Shown here piece after piece: positions 57,519 through 64,000 of a stretch of DNA of 64,000 nt. Both the position numbers and the translations under genes were made by a program. Source of the stretch: Lachnospiraceae bacterium (GTDB lineage: Bacteria > Bacillota > Clostridia > Lachnospirales > Lachnospiraceae); NCBI GenBank assembly GCA_015258065.1, contig JABZIZ010000001.1, positions 1 through 64,000 of the forward strand, written 5' to 3'. Below the pieces are notes generated by a model that ran no database searches, was not told where the DNA came from, and was given only the letters and a program-made list of their open reading frames with translations. Numbering within the stretch: position 1 is the first letter of the stretch; each line of letters begins with the position of its first letter.

Positions 57519-57887
57519 TTACAGCACTTCCGGAGCCAGAGACAAAATCTTCATGTACTTTTTCTCACGAAGCTCTCTTGCTACGGGTCCAAAAATACGG
57601 GTTCCCTTCGGTGTTCCGTCCTCGTTGATGATGACTGCAGCATTCTCATCAAAGCGGATATAGGAACCGTCCTTACGACGGGTCTCCTTCACAGTACGAA
57701 CCACCACTGCCTTGACCACATCGCCTTTTTTGACAACGCCGCCCGGTGTTGCTTCTTTGACCGTAGCAGTAATCCTGTCACCGATTCTTGCATATCTTCT
57801 CGTCGAGCCGCCCATGACCCGGATGCACAGAAGTTCTCTGGCGCCGGTATTATCAGCGACCTTCAGTCTGCTTTCCTGCTGTACCAT
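57519..57887 (-). CDS. rplN: 50S ribosomal protein L14
   Basis: 122 residues. MVQQESRLKVADNTGARELLCIRVMGGSTRRYARIGD is the invariant start; DENAAVIINEDGTPKGTRIFGPVARELRE follows. Contacts S12 at the subunit interface. GAAGGAGA lies before the ATG. Confidence 0.98.
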   Translation of the reverse strand: MVQQESRLKVADNTGARELLCIRVMGGSTRRYARIGDRITATVKEATPGGVVKKGDVVKAVVVRTVKETRRKDGSYIRFDENAAVIINEDGTPKGTRIFGPVARELREKKYMKILSLAPEVL

Positions 57888-57907
57888 GTTAATCTCCTTC
57901 TTATCAA

Positions 57908-58162
57908 TTACTTCGCACGTTCCACGATCGATACCAGTCTCCATCTCTTATCCTTGGAAATCGGCTTCGTCTCCATGACTCTGACGGTATCTCCAACATG
58001 GCACTCATTGTTTTCGTCATGCGCCTTTAATTTATAGGTTCTCTTTACAATCTTCTTGTAGAGCGGATGCTTTTCATGATGTTCAATGGAAACGACGATG
58101 GTCTTATCCATTTTGTCGCTGGTAACCTTACCGACACGGACTTTTCTTAGATTTCTTTCCAC
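57908..58162 (-). CDS. rpsQ: 30S ribosomal protein S17
   Basis: 84 residues. ERNLRKVRVGKVTSDKMDKTIVVSIE... and HVGDTVRVMETKPISKDKRWRL, the OB-fold 16S binder. Normal length. Between rpmC and rplN. Confidence 0.98.
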   Translation of the reverse strand: MERNLRKVRVGKVTSDKMDKTIVVSIEHHEKHPLYKKIVKRTYKLKAHDENNECHVGDTVRVMETKPISKDKRWRLVSIVERAK

Positions 58163-58180
58163 GGTATTCCCCTTTCTCCG

Positions 58181-58393
58181 TTAGGCTTTCTGCGCGTTAG
58201 CCTTCATGGTAATGGCCGTATTGATCCGCGCGATATTCTTTCTGACTTCAGTGATTCTCGCCGTGTTGTCCAGCTGATTGGTCGCATGCTGAAATCTCAG
58301 ATTGAAAAGCTCCTTCTTTGCCAGCAACAGTTCTTCTCTCAGAGCCGCCTCGTCTTTCGCGTTCAGCTCCTTTATATAATCCTGTCTCTTCAT
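58181..58393 (-). CDS. rpmC: 50S ribosomal protein L29
   Basis: 70 residues, two helices: MKRQDYIKELNAKDEAALREELLLAKKELFNLRFQHATNQL and the RITEVRKNIARINT region. Located at the exit tunnel. Its ATG overlaps the rplP stop (ATGA). Confidence 0.97.
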   Translation of the reverse strand: MKRQDYIKELNAKDEAALREELLLAKKELFNLRFQHATNQLDNTARITEVRKNIARINTAITMKANAQKA

Positions 58394-58821
58394 TTCGACA
58401 CACCGCCTTCCAGATCCGCTTTTGAAACAATCTTGCATTTGCAGGGAAGCTTATGAGTTGCCAGACGCAGAGCTTCCTTTGCATCTGTCTCCGAAACGCC
58501 GCCGATCTCAAACATAACACGTCCCGGTTTTACCACCGATACCCAGTATTCCACGGTGCCTTTTCCGGAACCCATACGAGTCTCCGCCGGCTTCGCTGTC
58601 ACAGGCTTATCCGGGAAAATTTTGATCCAAACCTGTCCGCCTCTCTTGATAAAACGTGTCATTGCCACACGGGCAGCCTCGATCTGATTGGAACGAATCC
58701 AGCAGGGTTCCAAAGCAACAATTCCATATTCACCGTGAGAAATCGTTGTACCACGGCTGGTCTTATGTGCCATCGTGCCGCGGAACGTCTTGCGGTGCTT
58801 TACTCTCTTTGGCATTAACAT
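58390..58821 (-). CDS. rplP: 50S ribosomal protein L16
   Basis: 143 residues. MPKRVKHRKTFRGTM near the start, GIVALEPCWIRSNQIEAARVAMTRFIKRGGQVWIKIFPDKP in the middle. Organises the A-site tRNA region. GGAG lies 8 nt before the ATG. Confidence 0.98.
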   Translation of the reverse strand: MLMPKRVKHRKTFRGTMAHKTSRGTTISHGEYGIVALEPCWIRSNQIEAARVAMTRFIKRGGQVWIKIFPDKPVTAKPAETRMGSGKGTVEYWVSVVKPGRVMFEIGGVSETDAKEALRLATHKLPCKCKIVSKADLEGGVSK

Positions 58822-58823
58822 GA

Positions 58824-59486
58824 TTATTTCTCCTCCGTTGTATCAAGCGCCGGGCTCTCCTTCTTCAGGACTTCCCCCTTGTAAATCCATACCTTTACGC
58901 CGACTTTGCCGTATGTGGTATTTGCTTCCGCAAAACCGTAATCAATGTCAGCTCTCAGTGTCTGCAGCGGAATGGTTCCCTCGCTGTAGAATTCGGTACG
59001 GGCGATATCCGCACCGCCAAGCCTGCCTCCGCAGGAAGCCTTGATACCGAGTGCATCGGTCTTCATCGTTCTGGACATGCAGGACTTCATCGCTCTTCTG
59101 AAAGAGACACGATTCTCCAGCTGTCCTGCAATATTCTCCGCCACCAGCTGAGCATCCTTATCCGGCTTCTTGACCTCCTTGATGTCGATCATCATCTTCT
59201 TGCCGGTCAGCTTGGTCAGCTGTTTCTTGGTATTCTCAATTTCCGCTCCGCCCTTACCGATCACAACACCCGGCTTTGCCGTGTAAACAATGACCTTAAC
59301 GCGGTCACTTGCGCGCTCGATGTCGATCCTGGAAACGCCTGCGGAATATAACTTTTTCTTAAGGAACTTACGGATGTTATAGTCTTCCACCAGGTTATCC
59401 GCAAAATCACCTTCTGCATACCATCTGGAATCCCAGTCAGAAATAACACCTACTCTCAGTCCATGAGGATTAACTTTCTGTCCCAT
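58824..59486 (-). CDS. rpsC: 30S ribosomal protein S3
   Basis: 220 residues. It has a KH domain with VYTAKPGVVIGKGGAEIENTKKQL and a C-terminal domain with GRLGGADIARTEFYSEGTIPLQTLRADIDYGFA. It lines the mRNA entry channel. Two bases before rplP. Confidence 0.98.
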   Translation of the reverse strand: MGQKVNPHGLRVGVISDWDSRWYAEGDFADNLVEDYNIRKFLKKKLYSAGVSRIDIERASDRVKVIVYTAKPGVVIGKGGAEIENTKKQLTKLTGKKMMIDIKEVKKPDKDAQLVAENIAGQLENRVSFRRAMKSCMSRTMKTDALGIKASCGGRLGGADIARTEFYSEGTIPLQTLRADIDYGFAEANTTYGKVGVKVWIYKGEVLKKESPALDTTEEK

Positions 59487-59492
59487 TAAAAA

Positions 59493-59885
59493 TTATTCTC
59501 CTTTCTCATCCAGCACAATGGTTAAATGACTCATTCTCTTCTCGATCCTGTAAGCTCTTCCCTGTGCTCTGGGCTGAATCCTCTTCATGATCGGACCATT
59601 GTTTGCGAAGCATTCCGCAATATAAAGGCTGTTCCGGTTGATTCCCTTAAACTCCGCATTTGCTGCTGCGGAAGAAAGGAGCTTGAAAATCACACTGGAT
59701 GCATATCTGGGATTGTATTGCAGGATGGCAAGCGCGGTATTTACATCTTTGCCGCGGATCGCGTCCATCACAAAGCATGCCTTCTGAACCGGAATTCTGG
59801 CATAGGACAGCTTTGCATGAGGACGATTCTCTCTGTTTTCCTGATTTCTATCATGTTTGTACTGGCTTCTATGTTGTTTCGCCAT
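59493..59885 (-). CDS. rplV: 50S ribosomal protein L22
   Basis: 130 residues. An N-terminal extension rich in His, Arg and Asn (KQHRSQYKHDRNQENRENRPHAKLSYA) precedes the normal domain with VQKACFVMDAIRGKDVNTALAILQYNPRYAS. The tunnel-lining hairpin with RAQGRAYRIEKRMSH is intact. Starts 28 bases after rpsS. Confidence 0.97.
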   Translation of the reverse strand: MAKQHRSQYKHDRNQENRENRPHAKLSYARIPVQKACFVMDAIRGKDVNTALAILQYNPRYASSVIFKLLSSAAANAEFKGINRNSLYIAECFANNGPIMKRIQPRAQGRAYRIEKRMSHLTIVLDEKGE

Positions 59886-59913
59886 GAAAAAACCTCCTTC
59901 GTCTTACGCCGTC

Positions 59914-60195
59914 TTATTTGGCTGCCGTCTTCTTCTCGGCTCCGGCGTGTCCTCGATACGTTCTGGTGGGAACGAACTCTCCCAGCTTATGTCCTACCAT
60001 GTCTTCTGTGATGTATACCGGGATGTGTTTTCTGCCGTCATGAACCGCAATCGTATGTCCGACAAAAGACGGAAAAATCGTCGAGCGGCGTGACCAGGTC
60101 TTAATCACCTGCTTTTGATTGGCCGCATTCATGGCTTCCACTTTCTTTAAAAGGCTTTCATCGGCGAAAGGGCCCTTTTTCAATGATCTTGACAT
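59914..60195 (-). CDS. rpsS: 30S ribosomal protein S19
   Basis: 93 residues. MSRSLKKGPFADESLLKKVEA at the start, IKTWSRRSTIFPSFVGHTIAVHDGRKHIPVYI in the middle. Binds 16S rRNA with S13. ATG 60195 lies 6 nt after GGAGG; the ATG-like codon 6 bases earlier is too close. Confidence 0.98.
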   Translation of the reverse strand: MSRSLKKGPFADESLLKKVEAMNAANQKQVIKTWSRRSTIFPSFVGHTIAVHDGRKHIPVYITEDMVGHKLGEFVPTRTYRGHAGAEKKTAAK

Positions 60196-60208
60196 TGTCA
60201 TCCTCCTC

Positions 60209-61051
60209 TTACTTTACCTGTCTGCCGTCTCTTCTTCTGACAATCAGCTTATTCGAAGCCTTCTTCGACTTTCTGGTCTTGTATCCCAGTGCCGGCTTGC
60301 CCCACGGTGTACACGGTCCCGGACGTCCTACCGGAGCCTTTCCTTCACCACCGCCGTGCGGGTGATCGTTCGGGTTCATGACCGAACCTCTGACAGTCGG
60401 ACGGATGCCCATGTGGCGGATCCTTCCTGCTTTTCCATAATTGATCAGACTGTGGTCAATGTTTCCTACCGTTCCAATGGTTGCTCTGCAGGAGATCGGG
60501 ACCATTCTCATTTCTCCGGAAGGAAGCCTGAGCGTTGCATACTTGCCTTCCTTCGCCATCAGCTGCGCTGCATTACCCGCACTTCTGACCAGCTGTCCGC
60601 CTCTGCCGGGATAAAGCTCGATGTTATGAATATCCGTACCAACCGGGATATTCTCCAGCGGGAGGCAGTTGCCGACACGAACTTCCGCCGTCGGGCCGTT
60701 CATGACCTTCATGCCGTCGGTCAGTCCGGCAGGAGCCAGAATATAGCTCTTTTCGCCATCCTCATAGCAGATGAGGGCAATATTGGCGGTTCTGTTCGGA
60801 TCATATTCCACACCGATGACCTTGGCGGAAATGCCGTCCTTTGTTCTCTTAAAATCGATCAGTCTGTACTTCCTGCGGTTTCCGCAACCCCTGTGTCTTA
60901 CCGTGATTTTCCCCTGGTTGTTTCTGCCTGCGGTTTTGTTGAGTGATACCAGCAGCGATTTTTCCGGGGTCTTCTTGGTGATTTCGGAGAAATCGGAACC
61001 GGTCATATGTCTTCTGGACGGTGTGTACGGTCCGTACTTCTTAATTCCCAT
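60209..61051 (-). CDS. rplB: 50S ribosomal protein L2
   Basis: 280 residues. ITVRHRGCGNRRKYRLIDFKR, then VMNPNDHPHGGGEGKAPVGRPGPCTPWGKPALGYKTR with the conserved His needed for peptidyl transferase function. Full length, between rplW and rpsS. Confidence 0.98.
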   Translation of the reverse strand: MGIKKYGPYTPSRRHMTGSDFSEITKKTPEKSLLVSLNKTAGRNNQGKITVRHRGCGNRRKYRLIDFKRTKDGISAKVIGVEYDPNRTANIALICYEDGEKSYILAPAGLTDGMKVMNGPTAEVRVGNCLPLENIPVGTDIHNIELYPGRGGQLVRSAGNAAQLMAKEGKYATLRLPSGEMRMVPISCRATIGTVGNIDHSLINYGKAGRIRHMGIRPTVRGSVMNPNDHPHGGGEGKAPVGRPGPCTPWGKPALGYKTRKSKKASNKLIVRRRDGRQVK

Positions 61052-61122
61052 TGTTATACCTCTTTCGTTATCTGCAGCATCCCGGGCTGCAATAATTTTG
61101 TTTCATCAGGAAGTTCTCGATC

Positions 61123-61422
61123 TTACAGCCCCTGATAAACCTCGATCTCCTTGCTGTCATCCGTCAGCTTAACAATTGCCTTCTTGGTCTTTGCGGTAAA
61201 CCCGACCGCCATGCCGCGGCGCTTTTTCTTGCCATCAATATTCATCGTGTTCACGCGCAGAACCTTGGTTCCCTCAAATGTCTTTTCCACCGCTTCCTTG
61301 ATCTGTGTCTTATTGGCCTGCGGATGGACGAGGAAGGTATATTCCTTGTTCTCCATCATGCCCATGCTCTTTTCCGTCAGGACCGGTTTCAGGATGATAT
61401 CGTAAATTCCCAGTGCAGCCAT
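61123..61422 (-). CDS. rplW: 50S ribosomal protein L23
   Basis: 99 residues. IILKPVLTEKSMGMMENKEYTFLVHPQANKTQIKEAVEKTFEGTKVLRVNTMN; the docking site for trigger factor and SRP. Its ATG shares a base with the rplD stop (TAATG). Confidence 0.98.
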   Translation of the reverse strand: MAALGIYDIILKPVLTEKSMGMMENKEYTFLVHPQANKTQIKEAVEKTFEGTKVLRVNTMNIDGKKKRRGMAVGFTAKTKKAIVKLTDDSKEIEVYQGL

Positions 61423-62045
61423 TAGATAAATACCTCCTCAATCTTCGCAACCGCTTCCTTCGTGACCACGAGTGTCTTTGCGTTCATGATGTCGTATACA
61501 TTGATCAGATCACTGACAGAGGTTTTCACGCCCGGAAGGTTTCTCGCGGAGAGGATGACGTTCTGATCGTTATCCCCGATTACCACGTAGGATTTGCCTT
61601 CTGCCTTGATATTCTTCATCACTTCGGCAAAAGCCTTGGTTTTCTTCTCTTCCATTTTCAGCTCGTCCAGAACGATGATGCTGCCCTTCTGAACTTTATC
61701 TGTCAAGGCCCCTTTCAGCGCCGCTCTCTTTTCTTTCTTGTTCATTTTAAAAGAATAATCTCTCGGAACCGGAGCGAAGACTACGCCGCCGCCCGTCCAC
61801 TGAGGAGATCTGGTCGAACCCTGTCTGGCATGACCGGTTCCCTTTTGTCTCCAAGGCTTTCTGCCTCCTCCGGAAACTTCCGAACGGGTCTTGGCCTTCT
61901 GTGTTCCCTGGCGTCTGTTGGCAAGCTGCTGCTTTACCGCCATATAGATCAGGTGCTCATTGACATCCGCGCCGAAAATCTCATCATTCAATTCGATATT
62001 TCCGACTTCGTCGCCCTTCATATTGTAAACAGATACTTTTGCCAT
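61422..62045 (-). CDS. rplD: 50S ribosomal protein L4
   Basis: 207 residues. The long tunnel loop contains RQGTQKAKTRSEVSGGGRKPWRQKGTGHARQGSTRSPQWTGGGVVFAP, and the globular domain resembles Rossmann-like folds. In gamma-proteobacteria L4 also represses the S10 operon; whether it does so here is unknown. Confidence 0.98.
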   Translation of the reverse strand: MAKVSVYNMKGDEVGNIELNDEIFGADVNEHLIYMAVKQQLANRRQGTQKAKTRSEVSGGGRKPWRQKGTGHARQGSTRSPQWTGGGVVFAPVPRDYSFKMNKKEKRAALKGALTDKVQKGSIIVLDELKMEEKKTKAFAEVMKNIKAEGKSYVVIGDNDQNVILSARNLPGVKTSVSDLINVYDIMNAKTLVVTKEAVAKIEEVFI

Positions 62046-62066
62046 CTGTCTGTTCCTCCTTCTTTA

Positions 62067-62750
62067 TCAAATGTCCGCTCTCGTGGTTTCCTTGATGGTG
62101 ACAAGGCCCTTTCTCGGACCGGGTACGGCGCCCTTTACCAGAATCAGGTTTTTATCTGCATCTACACGGACAACCTCCAGATTCTGCACCGTGATTTTCT
62201 CACTTCCCATGTGTCCGGGCATGCCCTTCCCTTTAAACACGCGGCTCGGATCGGAAGAAGAACCGTTGGATCCCTGATGACGATGGAATTTGGAACCGTG
62301 AGCCATAGGACCTCTGTGCTGTCCGTTCTTCTTCACGGCGCCCTGGAATCCTTTTCCCTTGCTGATCGCGGTTGTGTCTACGTGATCTCCCGCCGCAAAG
62401 ATGTCTGCCTTAATCTCGGCTCCAGTCTGATACTCCTCCGCATTTTCAAAACGGAATTCTCTCACGAACTTCTTGCCTTCCACGCCTGCCTTTTTGAAGT
62501 GGCCTTCCTGTGGCTTGTTGATTCCGTGAATGAACTTCACCTGCTTCTTGCCCGCCTTGTTGCGGTTGACCTTCCTGCCCAGCTTGTCAATGAAGCCCAC
62601 CTGCACTGCAGAATAGCCGTCATTTTCCACTGTCTTGATCTGTGTAACCACGCAGGGTCCTGCTTCCAGAACGGTTACCGGAATCAAGCTTCCGTCTTCA
62701 TTGAAGATCTGTGTCATGCCGATCTTCGTTGCCAAAATCGCTTTCTTCAT
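62067..62750 (-). CDS. rplC: 50S ribosomal protein L3
   Basis: 227 residues. MKKAILATKIGMTQIFNEDG at the start and KGKGFQGAVKKNGQHRGPMAHGSKFHRHQGSNGSSSDPSRVFKGKGMPGHMG in the loop reaching the peptidyl transferase centre. The upstream open frame is not supported; ATG 62750 has AGGAGG 9 nt before it. The 242-base gap to rpsJ shows no gene. Confidence 0.98.
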   Translation of the reverse strand: MKKAILATKIGMTQIFNEDGSLIPVTVLEAGPCVVTQIKTVENDGYSAVQVGFIDKLGRKVNRNKAGKKQVKFIHGINKPQEGHFKKAGVEGKKFVREFRFENAEEYQTGAEIKADIFAAGDHVDTTAISKGKGFQGAVKKNGQHRGPMAHGSKFHRHQGSNGSSSDPSRVFKGKGMPGHMGSEKITVQNLEVVRVDADKNLILVKGAVPGPRKGLVTIKETTRADI

Positions 62751-62992
62751 TCTTGTTTGCCTCCTAATCCCGCCTTTCTTTTCATGTGAAAAACTCTGTT
62801 CTCCCATGTCTCTTGCGGGCATTTCTTCCTACAGCGGATCCGGACCAATACCAGCCGTTTACATGCTTCGCATGTCCAGTGTTTACGGCTTCTGCGACCG
62901 ATGGATTCCTTGTGATTGTCTTTTCCTGGTTTACCAATCGTTCGGCTTTTCGGTATTTCGAATCATACTAGCAGGAGGTGATGGATAGTTGC

Positions 62993-63304
62993 TTATTTCA
63001 TCTTGATATTGATATATACGCCCGCAGGCATTTCCAGCCTTTGCAACGCATCTACCGTCTTAGGGGTGGGGGAGATGATGTCGATCAGTCTCTTGTGCGT
63101 TCTCTGCTCGAACTGCTCCCTCGAATCCTTGTACTTATGAACCGCACGAAGGATGGTCACAACTTCTTTCTTGGTAGGAAGCGGAACCGGTCCGGAAACC
63201 CTCGATCCGTTCTTCTTCACGGTCTCGATGATTTTCTTTGCGGACGCATCCACCAGATTGTGATCATACGCCTTCAGGGTGATTCTCATGATTTGATTTG
63301 CCAT
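62993..63304 (-). CDS. rpsJ: 30S ribosomal protein S10
   Basis: 103 residues: IMRITLKAYDHNLVDASAKKIIETVKKNGSRVSGPVPLPTKKEVVTILRAVHKYKDSREQFEQRTHKRLIDI. First gene of the superoperon; also the NusE antitermination factor. GGAGG lies 11 nt before the ATG, a long spacing filled with T residues, which could lower its initiation rate. Confidence 0.98.
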   Translation of the reverse strand: MANQIMRITLKAYDHNLVDASAKKIIETVKKNGSRVSGPVPLPTKKEVVTILRAVHKYKDSREQFEQRTHKRLIDIISPTPKTVDALQRLEMPAGVYINIKMK

Positions 63305-63749
63305 AAAAAAAGTCGCCTCCTTATTCGCACTGTTTTAACAGCTAGTACGACAAGCGGTGACTGTACACTCTCCCGTGTGTTTCCTGACTTAAAAACAAAA
63401 GCGGATTCTTTCTTCCACTTTCAGTACTCTGCGGATCACACGTCGTTTCCATAGATTATGGACCGTTGCAAGTACAGTGACCTGTCGTCATGATTCTTGA
63501 GGGTTCCCCTGTCGCTGCAATCTGGGTGATAATGGCTTATCCCCCGGGTTCCCTCCTGACTTTCGCTCCACGGAATGACCGCTCCACTGGACAGAGCGCA
63601 ACCTCACGTTTCACAGCTATCAGATGCACAGCAATGGTTATTTTACTCGGAATCAACGGTTCTCGCAAGATTTTTTTTTATAAAACGGCATTTGATCGAA
63701 ATTAGGTAATTTAAATCAATTGATCTGGATTTTATTTATTCTTTTCTGC
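63305..63749 (-). other. Upstream region and probable leader of the S10 operon
   Basis: A 445-base non-coding region. On the minus strand an AT-rich stretch near 63665-63745 probably holds the promoter (a TATAAA-like -10 near 63675). I could not pair it with a good -35. A structured leader would follow: a 6-bp stem TCCATA-GAT-TATGGA (63449-63463) and a long-range pairing of 63356-63366 with 63472-63482 (one mismatch). It may be a regulatory leader. Confidence 0.4.
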
Positions 63750-63799
63750 AAAAAAACCGCCTAATCCTCATGCGCTCTGCGTCCATGGTGATCAGGCGG
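63750..63799 (-). terminator. Terminator of the partial gene at the right edge
   Basis: CCGCCT at 63757-63762 pairs with AGGCGG at 63794-63799 around a long loop, and the minus strand continues with seven T residues. It separates the upstream transcript from the S10 promoter region. Confidence 0.7.
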
Positions 63800-63833
63800 T
63801 CCCTTTTATAAAACTCTTCTCCTGCATTGGAGT

Positions 63834-64000
63834 TTAGAAGAATATCCTATGCTGAAACTGGTCCTTTCCCTCCTTGGCGTACTGTTTTACAATATAATCC
63901 TTCATGCGGATCAACCGGTTGGCAATATGATTCGGAATATCTTGCTGAAGAAATTTCTTGGCTCGCTCTGCGACTTCATCCAATGTAGTCGGACCTGCAG
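63834..64000 (-). CDS. C-terminal end of an unidentified protein (partial)
   Basis: 55 codons read in from the right edge: AGPTTLDEVAERAKKFLQQD, then IPNHIANRLIRMKDYIVKQYAKEG and ending QHRIFF. Mostly helical and charged, with no domain I recognise. The stop lies at 63834-63836 and a terminator follows. The start is outside the window. Confidence 0.55.
   Translation of the reverse strand, partial: AGPTTLDEVAERAKKFLQQDIPNHIANRLIRMKDYIVKQYAKEGKDQFQHRIFF

Noticed and set aside
61413..62789. 458-codon plus-strand frame
   Set aside because: Antisense to rplD and rplC; long only because of codon bias in ribosomal genes.

Overview
This window comes from a low-to-medium GC Gram-positive chromosome, most likely a clostridial Bacillota of the Lachnospirales type. 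The evidence is the full Firmicutes-style S10/spc/alpha ribosomal protein run with zinc-type S14, the EcfA1-EcfA2-EcfT module beside ribosomal genes, a DUF5711-type protein, DnaX-YbaB-RecR, YolD with a Y-family polymerase, and A+G-rich Shine-Dalgarno sites before almost every gene. I cannot name a species from the sequence alone.

Layout. 1-273 is the leader and promoter of an rRNA operon that leaves the window to the left. 435-9367 is mostly minus-strand housekeeping: CvpA, DUF5711, galM, recR, ybaB, dnaX, pfkA, a rhodanese protein, a plus-strand tRNA-Ser, and a two-gene ThrE-type exporter. 9357-13180 holds an IclR regulator divergent from a FIST-domain protein and an aldehyde dehydrogenase. 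13318-14165 is the decayed end of a ferrous-iron (Feo) locus. 14204-19902 is a clearly AT-richer island. 20294-20788 is a scar of mobile-element and aldehyde-dehydrogenase debris. 20948-28238 carries an FMN hydroxy-acid dehydrogenase, a membrane protein, YolD/UmuC, a GT39-like membrane glycosyltransferase, DUF3791 and a MATE exporter. 28564-37147 holds a stand-alone LanFEG transporter with its two-component system, among AAA/DUF4143 ATPases. 37438-49601 runs from a broken yoeB through rpsI-rplM, an inverted truA block, the Ecf module, another AAA ATPase and an M15 peptidase to rplQ-rpoA. 49659-63304 is the rest of the ribosomal superoperon, and 63834-64000 is the tail of an unknown gene.

The most interesting item is the AT-rich island. 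It reads as one minus-strand operon: ABC exporter, 73-residue precursor peptide, radical SAM enzyme, PqqD-GNAT fusion, NPPF-type methyltransferase, SdpI-like membrane protein. The precursor has no cysteine. Its C-terminal 45 residues place asparagine at every sixth position seven times in a row (32, 38, 44, 50, 56, 62, 68), with a second Asn two residues away in most turns. This is the periodicity of polytheonamide-type D,L beta-helical pore peptides, whose Asn side chains are N-methylated and whose alternate residues are epimerised by a radical SAM enzyme. Here the leader is very short instead of a nitrile-hydratase-like proteusin leader, and the peptide-recognition domain is fused to an acetyltransferase. 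I propose this as a compact, possibly undescribed polytheonamide-like RiPP system. The function is inferred, not shown.

A second theme is genome wear. The window contains short degenerate duplications of gene ends (pfkA, ecfT, the yolD start, aldehyde dehydrogenase), two IS1634-like transposase remnants, a TnpV remnant, truncated feoB and yoeB, and an inverted truA block inside a normally collinear ribosomal/Ecf neighbourhood.
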